Shown piece by piece: positions 35,273 to 44,277 of a DNA stretch of 64,000 bases; positions within the stretch are counted from its first letter, which is position 1, and each line of letters opens with the position of its first letter. Source of the stretch: Limnohabitans sp. WS1 (GTDB lineage: Bacteria; Pseudomonadota; Gammaproteobacteria; Burkholderiales; Burkholderiaceae_C); contig NZ_NERU01000022.1 in assembly GCF_003063265.1 (NCBI RefSeq), positions 1 to 64,000 on the forward strand. Direction: 5' to 3'. The translations under genes and the position numbers were made by a program. Below the pieces are notes generated by a model. The model saw only the letters and a list, made by a program, of their open reading frames with translations. It had not been told where the DNA came from and made no database searches.

Positions 35273-36703
35273 ATGGTCAACCCTGATACCTCTGCACTGA
35301 ATTTGTCCCGCGCCATTCATCTCAAGCAGGTGTCGTGCCAGGAAGTGATGCAGGCCACCCTCGATCGCATTGCACGACTCAATCCGCAGTCCAATGCCAT
35401 CGTCAGCCTGCAAGAACCCGAACTTTTGATGGCACAAGCACGCGAGCGCGATGCCCAGTTGGCCCGGGGTGAATCCATGGGCTGGATGCACGGCATGCCC
35501 CAAGCCATCAAGGATTTGGCCAATGCACAAGGCCTGCGCACCACTTTGGGCAGCCCCCTCATGAAAGACTTTGTGGCCAGCGAGGACGGGCTCATGGTCC
35601 AGCGCACCAAAGCGGCCGGTGCCATCGTCATCGGCAAAACCAACACCCCCGAATTTGGCCTGGGCTCTCACACCTTCAACGAAGTCTTTGGCCCGACCCG
35701 CAACGCCTGGGACCCGAGCAAATCGGCCGGCGGCAGCAGCGGCGGTGCGGCTGTGGCGCTGGCGCAACGCCTCCTGCCCGTTGCCGATGGCTCGGACTTC
35801 ATGGGCAGCTTGCGCAACCCGGCGGGCTGGAACCATGTGTTTGGCCTGCGCCCCTCGCAAGGCCGCGTGCCCATGTCCCCCGCGCAAGACGTGTTCATTG
35901 CCCAACTGGCCACCGAAGGGCCCATGGCTCGCCATGTGGCCGATCTGGCCATGCTGCTGTCGGTGCAGGCCGGAGCGCACCCCTCCAGCCCCTTGAGTCT
36001 GAGCGATGACCCGGCTGTGTTTGCGGGCACGCTGGACATGGACCCCAAGGGCCAGCGCATCGGCTGGCTGGGCAACCTGCAGGGCTACCTGCCCATGGAA
36101 GAAGGCGTTTTGGATGTGTGCGAATCGGCGCTGAACAGCTTGTCGGGCATGGGCTGCACCGTGGACGAAGCGCGGCTGGGCATGCCACCTGAGCAAATTT
36201 GGCAAGCCTGGCTGGTGTGGCGTCAGGCTTTGGTGGGGCCACGCATTGCACCGTTCCTGATCAACCCGGCCAACCGCGCCCACATCAAACCTGAGGCCCT
36301 GTGGGAGCATGACCAATCGCTCAACCTGACCGGTGCCCAATTGATGTCTGCCAGCGCCAGCCGCACACGGTTTTACATGAGCATGCTGGCCTTGTTTGAA
36401 AAATTCGACATGCTGGCCATTCCCGTTGCCCAGGTTTGGCCTTTTGATGTGAGCCAGCGCTGGCCACAGAGCGTGGCGGGCCAGAGCATGGACACCTACC
36501 ACCGCTGGATGGAGGTGGTGATTTACGCCACATTTGCAGGCTTGCCCTCGATCAGCGTGCCCGCAGGCTTTGGCGAGAACGGCCTGCCCATGGGCCTGGC
36601 CCTGATTGGCAAACCACAAGGGGATTTGGCGCTGTTGAAACTGGCCCATGCCTATGAAATGGCCAACCAAGAGATGATCAACCGCCGCCCGCCTGGCGTT
36701 TGA
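35273..36703 (+). CDS. Amidase-signature family hydrolase (second copy, divergent)
   Basis: 476 aa. Triad elements: Lys80 in MPQAIKDLANAQ and the Ser-rich motif SAGGSSGGAAVAL (about 152-164), with DGSDFMGSLRNPAG after it. C-terminal LPSISVPAGFGENGLPMGLA is standard. It is diverged from the other amidase and transcribed the opposite way, away from the ABC operon, with 156 bp between starts. Shared regulation from the divergent spacer is likely. It may act on the same class of imported amides. Confidence 0.88.
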   Translation: MVNPDTSALNLSRAIHLKQVSCQEVMQATLDRIARLNPQSNAIVSLQEPELLMAQARERDAQLARGESMGWMHGMPQAIKDLANAQGLRTTLGSPLMKDFVASEDGLMVQRTKAAGAIVIGKTNTPEFGLGSHTFNEVFGPTRNAWDPSKSAGGSSGGAAVALAQRLLPVADGSDFMGSLRNPAGWNHVFGLRPSQGRVPMSPAQDVFIAQLATEGPMARHVADLAMLLSVQAGAHPSSPLSLSDDPAVFAGTLDMDPKGQRIGWLGNLQGYLPMEEGVLDVCESALNSLSGMGCTVDEARLGMPPEQIWQAWLVWRQALVGPRIAPFLINPANRAHIKPEALWEHDQSLNLTGAQLMSASASRTRFYMSMLALFEKFDMLAIPVAQVWPFDVSQRWPQSVAGQSMDTYHRWMEVVIYATFAGLPSISVPAGFGENGLPMGLALIGKPQGDLALLKLAHAYEMANQEMINRRPPGV

Positions 36704-36705
36704 AT

Positions 36706-36777
36706 CCATGGACCCCGGGTCTTCGCCCGGGGTGACAAATGCTCGTCATCCCGGACTCGATCCTGGATCCATCATTC
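36706..36777. repeat. Palindromic intergenic element (ACCCCGGG/CCCGGGGT stem)
   Basis: A perfect 8-bp stem ACCCCGGG/CCCGGGGT with loop TCTTCG lies at 36712-36733, followed by TGACA and a second imperfect palindrome (TCATCCCGGACTCGATCC to GGATCCAT). The stretch sits between convergent genes and lacks a T-tract. The sequence style is that of small dispersed intergenic palindromes common in many proteobacterial genomes; only this one was noticed in the window. Confidence 0.5.
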
Positions 36778-36813
36778 TTAAGCCACGGTCACTGCTTGAA
36801 ACCAAGGACAGGC

Positions 36814-37248
36814 TCAGTTTTGTTGCCAAGGCAGGCCGCGCAAGCGCCAGCCACCCTTGAGGCCCCGGTGGGCCTGCTCGTCGGGATCGCCCTCAAAGCC
36901 TTCAAGGATGTTGTAGGCCAACAGGCCCAGCTCGGTGGCACGCTGGGCGGCGGCGATCGAACGCACACCGCTGCGGCACAGCAGCACCAGCTTTTTGCCG
37001 CCCGCACCCAAAGCCTGCACGCCTGCGTCAAACCCCGGGTTCATGGCCATGCCGGGCCACTGTTTCCAGGCCACGGCATGGGCCCCTGGCACAAAGCCCA
37101 CCCAGGCGCGTTCCGCGTCGGTGCGCACATCCACCAGTTCGGCCTCGCCCGACTGCACCCAGGCCCAGGCCAACTGCGGTGAAATGTCGCCTGCGTAGCC
37201 AGCGGCAGGTTGAACGTCTTGAGCAATAGAGGTAGATGGTTCGGTCAT
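36814..37248 (-). CDS. Rhodanese-like domain protein
   Basis: 144 aa from MTEPSTSIAQ; in-frame upstream Met residues precede a non-conserved stretch. It is a single rhodanese domain: AWAWVQSGEAELVDVRTDAE, then the active-site loop LLCRSGVRS with the catalytic Cys, then AYNILEGFEGD near the end. Such proteins carry sulfane sulfur as a persulfide. It diverges from icmF and has no obvious partner. Confidence 0.88.
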   Translation of the reverse strand: MTEPSTSIAQDVQPAAGYAGDISPQLAWAWVQSGEAELVDVRTDAERAWVGFVPGAHAVAWKQWPGMAMNPGFDAGVQALGAGGKKLVLLCRSGVRSIAAAQRATELGLLAYNILEGFEGDPDEQAHRGLKGGWRLRGLPWQQN

Positions 37249-37375
37249 GATGGGCATGGAGTCTGTGCATGGGCCTCGGGCTGAGTCCCAGATCGGGCTG
37301 GAATCATAGCTTTTGGCCAAGCTTCTCCGGTGTCAGTGACAGGACAGGCTGCAGCGGCTAAGATGCGGGTTTTGG

Positions 37376-37391
37376 TTGACGTTTACGTCAA
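37376..37391. promoter_or_regulatory. 16-bp palindrome upstream of icmF (candidate MerR/LiuR-type operator)
   Basis: TTGACGTTTACGTCAA is an inverted repeat with 7-bp arms and a TT centre, 39 bp upstream of the icmF start. Its shape resembles operators of MerR-type regulators of branched-chain amino-acid and fatty-acid catabolism (LiuR), which would suit an isobutyryl-CoA mutase gene. No such regulator gene is in the window, so the assignment is by resemblance only. Another CGTCAA half follows immediately. Confidence 0.5.
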
Positions 37392-37429
37392 CGTCAAAGC
37401 CATTCAGATCGCCCGCCAACGGAGACCCC

Positions 37430-40400
37430 ATGACCGACCTGTCCGCCGAATTCAAAGCCCTGGCCGAATACCGCCCCACGAACAAGGTGCGTTTTGTCAC
37501 CGCCGCTTCTCTGTTTGATGGCCACGACGCCGCCATCAACATCATGCGCCGCATCTTGCAAAGCATGGGCGCCGAAGTCATCCACCTGGGCCACAACCGC
37601 TCGGTCGACGAGGTGGTGACCGCCGCCCTGCAAGAAGACGCCCAAGGCATCGCCATCAGCTCTTACCAAGGCGGGCACAACGAATACTTCAGCTACATGG
37701 TCGATTTGCTCAAGGCCCGTGGCGGCGAGCACATCAAGGTGTTTGGCGGTGGCGGCGGCGTGATCGTGCCGGCCGAGATTCGCGCTTTGGCCGACAAAGG
37801 CGTGCGGATTTTCAGCCCCGAAGACGGCCAAAAAATGGGCCTGGCCGGGATGATCGGTGAGATGGTCATGCGCTGCGACCAAGACGTGAGCCCCTTGGCC
37901 CCCAAAACCGTGGACGCGATTCAGGGTCACGACGAGATGAATTGGCGGGCACTGGCACAGTTGATCACCGCTTTGGAAAACGACAAAGCCGATGCCAGCG
38001 TGGTGGCGGCTGTACGCGAGCAAGCTGCACAAAAGAAAGTGCCCGTGTTGGGCATCACCGGCACCGGCGGTGCGGGCAAGTCTTCGCTCACCGACGAGCT
38101 GATCCGCCGCTTGCGTCTGGACCAGGACGATGCGCTGCGCGTGGCGGTCATCTCGATCGACCCCTCGCGCCGCAAGAGCGGTGGTGCCCTGCTGGGCGAC
38201 CGCATCCGCATGAATGCCATCTCGCCTTGGTCACAAGGCCCGCGCGTGTTCATGCGCTCGCTGGCCACGCGTGACTTTGGCAGTGAAATTTCTGCCGCCC
38301 TGCCCGACGTGGTGGCGGCCTGCAAGGTGGCCGGCTTTGACGTGATCGTGGTCGAAACCTCGGGCATTGGCCAAGGCGACGCGGCCATCGTGCCGCATGT
38401 GGACGTGCCCATGTACGTGATGACGCCCGAATTTGGCGCGGCCAGCCAGCTCGAAAAAATCGACATGCTGGACTTTGCCGAGTTCGTGGCCATCAACAAG
38501 TTCGACCGCAAAGGCGCGTCTGACGCCCTGCGCGACGTGGCCAAACAGGTGCAGCGCAACAAAGAAGCCTGGACCGTGCCGACCGAGCAGATGCCGGTGT
38601 TTGGCACCATGGCGGCGCGCTTCAACGACGACGGCGTGACGGCCCTGTACCAAGCACTCAAAACGCGCCTGGCAGAACTGGGCATGCAGACCACCGAAGG
38701 CCGTTTGCCGGTGGTCAGCGTGCGCTACAGCACCCACCAGAACCCGGTGGTGCCCTCCTCGCGCACCCGCTATTTGGCCGAGATCAGCGACACCGTGCGC
38801 GGCTACAAAAAACGCGCCATTGACCAGTCGCGCTTGGCTCGCGAAATCCAGCAACTGCGCGCTGCGGCCCGCATGCTCGAAGTGGGCAAGTCCGGCCGCG
38901 CCAAAGCCGCCGAAGCCGCCATTGACCTGGCCGTGAGCCGCGAACAAACGCAAGATCCCACCGCCCGCAAGTTGCTGGCCCAGTGGCCCGACATGCAAAA
39001 AGCCTACGCAGGCGATGAATACGTGGTGAAAATCCGCGACAAAGAGATTCGCACGGCGCTCACCACCAAATCCCTGAGTGGCACCACCATCCGTAAGGTC
39101 GCACTGCCCAAGTACGAAGACGACGGCGAAGTGCTCAAGTGGTTGATGCTGGACAACGTGCCGGGCAGCTACCCCTACACCGCAGGCACCTTCGCCTTCA
39201 AGCGCGAGGGCGAAGACCCCACTCGCATGTTTGCCGGTGAAGGCGACCCCTTCCGCACCAACCGCCGCTTCAAGTTGGTGAGCGAAGGTCTGCCTGCCAA
39301 GCGCTTGTCCACCGCGTTCGACTCGGTCACGCTGTACGGCAACGACCCCGACCTGCGCCCCGACATCTACGGCAAGATCGGCAACTCGGGCGTGAACGTG
39401 GCCACGCTGGACGATATGAAGGTGCTGTACTCGGGCTTTGACCTGTGCAACCCGACCACCAGCGTGTCGATGACCATCAACGGCCCCGCGCCGTCCATCC
39501 TGGCCATGTTCATGAACACGGCCATCGACCAGAACCTCGACAAATTCACAGCCGACAACGGCCGCGAGCCGACCGAGACCGAAGCCGCCAAGATCCGCGA
39601 ATGGGTGTTGGCCAATGTGCGTGGCACGGTGCAGGCCGACATCTTGAAAGAAGACCAGGGCCAGAACACCTGCATCTTCTCGACCGAGTTTTCACTCAAA
39701 GTGATGGGCGACATCGCACAGTATTTTGTGCACCACGACGTGCGCAACTTCTACTCGGTGTCCATCTCGGGTTACCACATCGCCGAAGCCGGGGCCAACC
39801 CGATCAGCCAGCTGGCCTTCACGCTGTCCAACGGCTTCACCTTTGTGGAAGCGTACCTGGCGCGTGGCATGCACATCGACGACTTCGCGCCGAACTTGAG
39901 CTTCTTCTTCAGCAACGGCATGGACCCGGAATACACCGTGCTCGGCCGCGTAGCACGTCGCATCTGGGCTGTGGCCATGAAAGAAAAATACGGCGCGAAC
40001 GAGCGCAGCCAAAAGCTCAAGTACCACATCCAGACTTCGGGCCGCTCGCTTCACGCGCAAGAGATCCAGTTCAACGACATCCGCACCACGCTGCAAGCGC
40101 TGATCGCGATCTACGACAACTGCAACTCACTCCATACGAACGCGTTTGACGAAGCCATCACCACGCCCACCGAAGACTCGGTGCGCCGCGCCATGGCGAT
40201 CCAGATGATCATCAACCGCGAGTGGGGCCTGGCCAAGAACGAGAACCCGAGCCAAGGCGCCTTCATCATCGAAGAGTTGACCGAGTTGCTGGAAGAAGCC
40301 GTTCTGGCCGAGTTCGAAAAAATCGCCGAGCGCGGCGGCGTGCTGGGCGCGATGGAAACCGGCTACCAACGCGGCAAGATCCAAGACGAATCCATGCACT

Positions 40401-40720
40401 ACGAGATGCTCAAGCACACCGGCGAGCTGCCCATCATCGGCGTCAACACCTTCCGCAACCCCAAGGGCGACGAAGTCATAGAAACGCTGGAGCTGGCCCG
40501 CTCGACCGAGGAAGAAAAGCAGAGCCAACTCAAGCGCCTGAACGACTTCCACGCCCTGCACGCGAAGGAATCGCCCGCCATGCTCAAACGCCTGCAACAA
40601 GCCGTGATCGACAACGGCAACGTGTTTGAAGTGCTGATGGACGCGGTGCGCGTGTGCTCGCTCGGTCAGATCACCAACGCGCTGTTTGAGGTGGGTGGTC
40701 AGTACCGACGCAATATGTGA
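37430..40720 (+). CDS. icmF: Fused isobutyryl-CoA mutase (IcmF)
   Basis: 1096 aa from ATG 37430, preceded by GGAG; an upstream in-frame GTG overlaps the operator and is unlikely. Order of domains: B12-binding (about 1-140, with [13 protein letters not shown]); a G3E-type GTPase chaperone (P-loop [12 protein letters not shown] near 206-217, [20 protein letters not shown]); and the acyl-CoA mutase barrel (about 560-1096). It interconverts isobutyryl-CoA and butyryl-CoA using adenosylcobalamin, with the built-in GTPase loading and protecting the cofactor. The fusion is typical of Burkholderiales. All three parts look complete. A strong terminator follows. Confidence 0.95.
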   Translation: MTDLSAEFKALAEYRPTNKVRFVTAASLFDGHDAAINIMRRILQSMGAEVIHLGHNRSVDEVVTAALQEDAQGIAISSYQGGHNEYFSYMVDLLKARGGEHIKVFGGGGGVIVPAEIRALADKGVRIFSPEDGQKMGLAGMIGEMVMRCDQDVSPLAPKTVDAIQGHDEMNWRALAQLITALENDKADASVVAAVREQAAQKKVPVLGITGTGGAGKSSLTDELIRRLRLDQDDALRVAVISIDPSRRKSGGALLGDRIRMNAISPWSQGPRVFMRSLATRDFGSEISAALPDVVAACKVAGFDVIVVETSGIGQGDAAIVPHVDVPMYVMTPEFGAASQLEKIDMLDFAEFVAINKFDRKGASDALRDVAKQVQRNKEAWTVPTEQMPVFGTMAARFNDDGVTALYQALKTRLAELGMQTTEGRLPVVSVRYSTHQNPVVPSSRTRYLAEISDTVRGYKKRAIDQSRLAREIQQLRAAARMLEVGKSGRAKAAEAAIDLAVSREQTQDPTARKLLAQWPDMQKAYAGDEYVVKIRDKEIRTALTTKSLSGTTIRKVALPKYEDDGEVLKWLMLDNVPGSYPYTAGTFAFKREGEDPTRMFAGEGDPFRTNRRFKLVSEGLPAKRLSTAFDSVTLYGNDPDLRPDIYGKIGNSGVNVATLDDMKVLYSGFDLCNPTTSVSMTINGPAPSILAMFMNTAIDQNLDKFTADNGREPTETEAAKIREWVLANVRGTVQADILKEDQGQNTCIFSTEFSLKVMGDIAQYFVHHDVRNFYSVSISGYHIAEAGANPISQLAFTLSNGFTFVEAYLARGMHIDDFAPNLSFFFSNGMDPEYTVLGRVARRIWAVAMKEKYGANERSQKLKYHIQTSGRSLHAQEIQFNDIRTTLQALIAIYDNCNSLHTNAFDEAITTPTEDSVRRAMAIQMIINREWGLAKNENPSQGAFIIEELTELLEEAVLAEFEKIAERGGVLGAMETGYQRGKIQDESMHYEMLKHTGELPIIGVNTFRNPKGDEVIETLELARSTEEEKQSQLKRLNDFHALHAKESPAMLKRLQQAVIDNGNVFEVLMDAVRVCSLGQITNALFEVGGQYRRNM

Positions 40721-40752
40721 GATGCTCGGCGGTTTGATCACCGCTTAGGCCC

Positions 40753-40794
40753 AACGGCTTGTACATCCACGGATGTACAAGCCGTTTCTTTTTT
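40753..40794 (+). terminator. Strong intrinsic terminator after icmF
   Basis: A 16-bp perfect stem with arms AACGGCTTGTACATCC and GGATGTACAAGCCGTT and a two-base centre (AC), followed by TCTTTTTT, lies 33 bp after the icmF stop. The stem tip contains the same GTACATCC/GGATGTAC element as the vapBC operator 6 bp further on. Confidence 0.85.
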
Positions 40795-40799
40795 GCTAA

Positions 40800-40815
40800 G
40801 ATGTACCTGTACATC
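40800..40815. promoter_or_regulatory. vapBC operator palindrome
   Basis: GATGTACCTGTACATC has perfect 7-bp arms around CT and lies 17 bp before the antitoxin start. Type II antitoxins with AbrB-like domains repress their own operon by binding such palindromes. A related GGATGTACA half-site pair lies in the terminator just upstream, which could add a second binding site. Confidence 0.6.
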
Positions 40816-40831
40816 CTAACAAAAGGAAAAT

Positions 40832-41068
40832 ATGGCCAACACCAAACTCTTCAAAAACGGCAACTCCCAAGCCGTGCGCATTCCAGCCGAACTGGCTTAT
40901 GGGAGTTGGGACATCGACTTGGACATTGAGCGCATCGGTGACGAATTGCGCATTCGCCCGGCCCGCAAGCGCATGGGCGACGTGCTGGGCAAGCTGGCAC
41001 GGTTTTCACCAGATTTCATGACTGAGGGTCGGGGCATCAGCACCGAAGGCCAACGCGAGGCCTTATGA
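40832..41068 (+). CDS. vapB: Antitoxin, VapB type (AbrB-like swapped-hairpin fold)
   Basis: 78 aa. The N-terminal ~45 residues (KLFKNGNSQAVRIPAEL, then IERIGDELRIRP) are the SpoVT/AbrB-type DNA-binding fold of VapB antitoxins. The C-terminal tail (FSPDFMTEGRGISTEG) would wrap around the toxin. AAAAGGAAA upstream serves as ribosome-binding site. It overlaps vapC by 4 bp (ATGA), the standard arrangement that keeps antitoxin in excess. Confidence 0.92.
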   Translation: MANTKLFKNGNSQAVRIPAELAYGSWDIDLDIERIGDELRIRPARKRMGDVLGKLARFSPDFMTEGRGISTEGQREAL

Positions 41069-41475
41069 AACCCAAATACATGCTGGACACCAACATCTGC
41101 ATCTACTTGATGAAGCACCAGCCCCCGCAAGTGCAAGCCCGATTTGCCGAATGCTTTGTGGGTGACGTGGTGATGTCAGCCATCACGCTGGCTGAATTGG
41201 AATTCGGTGTGGCTTGCTCTGGCGACGCTAAAGCCCACAACCAAGCTTTATTGGACAGCCTGCTCGAAGACATTCCAGCAGCCCCTTTTGAAGGCCACGC
41301 TGCACGCATTTATGGGCCGCTGCGTGCCGCCCACAAAGAACGCCAAAAAGACGCGCTGGACAAACTGATCGCTGCGCATGCCCTGTCGCTGGGCACAACC
41401 CTTGTTACCAACAACGAGGCCGATTTCCGAGGATTTAACGGCCTTCGCATCGAAAACTGGGTCAACGCCCACTGA
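41065..41475 (+). CDS. vapC: PIN-domain toxin ribonuclease, VapC type
   Basis: 136 aa. The PIN acidic residues are present: D in YMLDTNICIYL (residue 8), E in ITLAELEFGV (about 45), D in KDALDKLIAAHAL (about 98) and a final acidic residue in TNNEADFRGF (about 116). Typical VapC enzymes cleave initiator tRNA or rRNA; the target here is unknown. It is neutralised by the upstream VapB. The module lies between two core metabolic genes. Confidence 0.92.
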   Translation: MKPKYMLDTNICIYLMKHQPPQVQARFAECFVGDVVMSAITLAELEFGVACSGDAKAHNQALLDSLLEDIPAAPFEGHAARIYGPLRAAHKERQKDALDKLIAAHALSLGTTLVTNNEADFRGFNGLRIENWVNAH

Positions 41476-41478
41476 ACC

Positions 41479-41638
41479 TCAAAAGTTCACCCGATCCCCG
41501 CCCTTGAGCGCCAGCACGGTGCAGATGCGCTGCACTTGCTGTGCGCTCGACTGGACCAGTTGGCTTGGTCCCATCCACAACGAGTCCTCGAAGCCCACAA
41601 GCACGTTGGAGCCCATGTTGAGCGAAACCCCCTTGGAG
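41479..41638 (-). pseudogene. Beta-keto acid cleavage enzyme (BKACE/DUF849), C-terminal remnant
   Basis: Reading leftward, one frame gives LNMGSNVLVGFEDSLWMG, then SQLVQSSAQQVQRICTVLAL, then KGGDRVNF and a stop at 41479-41481. BKACE enzymes end in this pattern (G.NVRVGLED, SNA.QV..I, LKG.D.V.F). The catalytic N-terminal portion is absent, so it is a fragment. It fills the gap between vapC and the AMP nucleosidase gene. The rest of that gap, 41639-41804, shows no other recognisable coding. Confidence 0.6.
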
Positions 41639-41804
41639 GCGCCTCAGCTTGCCCAAGCCCTCGGCCTCTTGGGGCCACCAAGGCAACACGCGGCGCTCCA
41701 GGACAGTTCTGACAGGCATTGGAGGCCGGCCACACCCCCGTCATGAATCTGTCCGAGAATGTCCAGTGAGCCACTCAACTCAACGGACCCTTTCAGGACA
41801 CCCC

Positions 41805-43301
41805 ATGCAGCTTCTGCCGCCCTTCATTGCCCCTTCCGAGCACCACGATGCCGACAGCGCCTTGGCGCAAATTCAGCACATCTACCAGCACAGCGTGAAC
41901 CACCTGCGCCAGGCCATGCGCGAGTTTGTGGCGGGCGCGGACATGACCGACACCCGGGTGCGGGCGTTTTACCCCTTTGTGCGGGTGCAGGTCAGCAGCG
42001 CCAGCCGCAAAAGCGCGGGGCTGGACAGTCGCCTGAGCTACGGCTTTGTGGCCGAGCCGGGCCGCTTTGAAACCACCCTCACCCGGCCAGACCTGTTTGC
42101 TTTCTACATCCGCCAGCAACTGGCGCTGCTGCTGCAAAACCACGGCGTGAGCCTGCAGGTGGGCACCAGCAACCAACCGATTCCGATTCACTTTTCCTGG
42201 GCCGACGACGAGCACATGGAAGGCAGCCTGAGCCCCGAGCGCCAGGCCCTGATGCGCGAGGTCTTTGACCTGCCGGACCTGGCCGCCATGGACGACGGCA
42301 TTGCCAACGGCACACACGAGCCTGCAGCCAGCGAGGCGCGGCCGCTGTCGCTGTTCACCGCGCCACGCATCGACTATTCGTTGCAACGCCTGCGCCACTA
42401 CACCGGCACCTCACCCCGCTGGTTTCAGAACTACGTGCTGTTCACCAATTACCAGTTCTACATCGACGAGTTCATCGCGCTGGGCCGTGCCGAGATGCAC
42501 AACCCGGACAGTGAATACGTCGCCTTTGTCGAGCCCGGCAACATGGTCACGCGCCGTGTGGGCCTGACACCCGAGGACGTGGACGCGCAGGGTCAGACCC
42601 CACCGCGCCTGCCGCAAATGCCCGGCTACCACCTGGTGCGCAAGGGCCACAGCGGCATCACCATGGTCAACATCGGTGTGGGTCCGGCCAACGCCAAAAC
42701 CATCACCGACCACATTGCCGTGCTGCGCCCGCACGCCTGGCTGATGCTGGGCCACTGCGCGGGCCTGCGCACCACGCAGCAGCTGGGCGACTACGTGCTG
42801 GCCCACGCCTATGTGCGCGAAGACCATGTGCTGGACGAAGAGCTGCCGCTGTGGGTGCCCATCCCGGCGCTGGCCGAGGTGCAGGTGGCGTTGGAGCAGG
42901 CCGTGTCCGAGGTCACGGGCTGTCATGGTGCAGACCTCAAACGCCTGATGCGCACCGGCACCGTGGCCAGCACCGACAACCGGAACTGGGAACTGCTGCC
43001 GGACAACAAACCGCAAAGGCGTTTTAGCCAAAGCCGCGCCGTGGCCCTCGACATGGAAAGCGCCACCATTGCCGCCAACGGTTTTCGCTTTCGGGTGCCC
43101 TACGGCACCTTGCTGTGCGTGAGCGACAAGCCGCTGCACGGCGAGATCAAGCTGCCCGGCATGGCCAACCACTTTTACCGCGAACGCGTCAACCAGCACC
43201 TGCAAATCGGCATCCGCGCCGTGACGCTGCTGCGCGACGCAGGCCCCGAACAACTGCACAGCCGCAAGCTGCGCAGCTTTGCCGAAGTGGCGTTTCAGTA
43301 A
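41805..43301 (+). CDS. amn: AMP nucleosidase
   Basis: 498 aa from MQLLPPFIAPSEHH; upstream in-frame sequence is not conserved. The N-terminal AMP-nucleosidase domain (about 1-230) has TRVRAFYPFVRVQVSSASR and LSYGFVAEPG. The C-terminal phosphorylase-like catalytic domain (about 260-498) has ITMVNIGVGPANAKTITDH, LMLGHCAGLR and AVALDMESATIAANGFRF, which should hold the catalytic residues. It hydrolyses AMP to adenine and ribose 5-phosphate. Length fits the E. coli enzyme. Confidence 0.93.
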   Translation: MQLLPPFIAPSEHHDADSALAQIQHIYQHSVNHLRQAMREFVAGADMTDTRVRAFYPFVRVQVSSASRKSAGLDSRLSYGFVAEPGRFETTLTRPDLFAFYIRQQLALLLQNHGVSLQVGTSNQPIPIHFSWADDEHMEGSLSPERQALMREVFDLPDLAAMDDGIANGTHEPAASEARPLSLFTAPRIDYSLQRLRHYTGTSPRWFQNYVLFTNYQFYIDEFIALGRAEMHNPDSEYVAFVEPGNMVTRRVGLTPEDVDAQGQTPPRLPQMPGYHLVRKGHSGITMVNIGVGPANAKTITDHIAVLRPHAWLMLGHCAGLRTTQQLGDYVLAHAYVREDHVLDEELPLWVPIPALAEVQVALEQAVSEVTGCHGADLKRLMRTGTVASTDNRNWELLPDNKPQRRFSQSRAVALDMESATIAANGFRFRVPYGTLLCVSDKPLHGEIKLPGMANHFYRERVNQHLQIGIRAVTLLRDAGPEQLHSRKLRSFAEVAFQ

Positions 43302-43304
43302 GCC

Positions 43305-44204
43305 ATGACGCTGGTCCTGCTCAACCCCCACGCGCAAGGCGGCCGTGCGGCACGACGCGTTCCAGCCCTTCGGGCATGGCTGGCAGCACATGCCCCGGGC
43401 GTGCACTTGGCAGCCCCCACCAACTTGAACGACAGCCTGACCCTGCTGCAATCACTGCCCGAAGGCAGCCGCGTGGTGGTGGTGGGTGGCGACGGCACGC
43501 TCAACCGCTGGCTGCCCAGCTTGCTGGCGCGGCGTCTGACGGTGGGTCTGGTGCCCATGGGCAGCGGCAACGACAGTGCGCGAGCCTGGGGCCTATTAGG
43601 TCTGCCCTGGGCGCAAGCCCTGAGCCTGGCACTGAATGCTCCCGCGCAAAGCATCGACACAGGATGGGCCTGCTGGCGCGACTTGCAGGGCCGGACCCAT
43701 GAAACGCCATTTTTGTCCAGCCTGACGGCGGGCTTTGACTCCGCCGTCGGATGGCGCGCCCTGAATGGGCCAACGTGGCTGCGCGGCTTGCCCCGCTACC
43801 TGTGGGCCACATTGGGCGAGCTGATGCACCTGCGCACCTGGCACCTGACCGTGCACAGCGATGGGCAACTCCAACACCAAGGCCCCTGCCTCTTTGCCTC
43901 CAGCCTGAACACACCCACCTTCGGCTCGGGCATGCCGGCCGTTCCCCACGCGCAGTTGAACGACGGCCAGCTTGACGCCCTGCTGGCGGGCACGTTTGAC
44001 CGTCTGGGCGTCTTGCTCATGCTGCCCAGACTGTTGGTCGGCCAGCACCTGAGCCACCCACGCGTGAACAGTTGGCCTTATGGGCACTTGGCGATTGATT
44101 GCCCGCAGGGCGTGCCCCTGGCCGCTGATGGAGAATACTTGGGTCAAGCACAGCACGCGTCCGTGCGCTGCCAGGCCGCCAGCCTGCAAGTGGTGTGCCA
44201 TTGA
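43305..44204 (+). CDS. Diacylglycerol/lipid kinase family protein (YegS-like)
   Basis: 299 aa. It begins with VLLNPHAQGGRA and has the family's nucleotide-binding signatures VVVGGDGTLNRW (about 64-75) and PMGSGNDSARAWG (about 84-96). The C-terminal beta-rich domain ends with the expected DGEYLG motif (AADGEYLG). These enzymes phosphorylate lipids such as diacylglycerol, phosphatidylglycerol or sphingosine-like substrates; the substrate is not evident. It starts 3 bp after amn, so it is probably cotranscribed. Confidence 0.85.
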   Translation: MTLVLLNPHAQGGRAARRVPALRAWLAAHAPGVHLAAPTNLNDSLTLLQSLPEGSRVVVVGGDGTLNRWLPSLLARRLTVGLVPMGSGNDSARAWGLLGLPWAQALSLALNAPAQSIDTGWACWRDLQGRTHETPFLSSLTAGFDSAVGWRALNGPTWLRGLPRYLWATLGELMHLRTWHLTVHSDGQLQHQGPCLFASSLNTPTFGSGMPAVPHAQLNDGQLDALLAGTFDRLGVLLMLPRLLVGQHLSHPRVNSWPYGHLAIDCPQGVPLAADGEYLGQAQHASVRCQAASLQVVCH

Positions 44205-44277
44205 TGTCTGCTGGATGCCACCCTTTTGGGTCGTTCTGTGTCACAGTGCGCCCATTGAATCTGAACACTGCCCTCTT

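Noticed and set aside
35240-36709. 489-codon open frame antisense to the second amidase
   Set aside because: The plus-strand frame encodes a complete amidase with its catalytic motifs; the antisense frame is a composition artefact.
42411-43451. 346-codon antisense frame over amn
   Set aside because: His/Val/Gly-rich shadow of a complete AMP nucleosidase gene.
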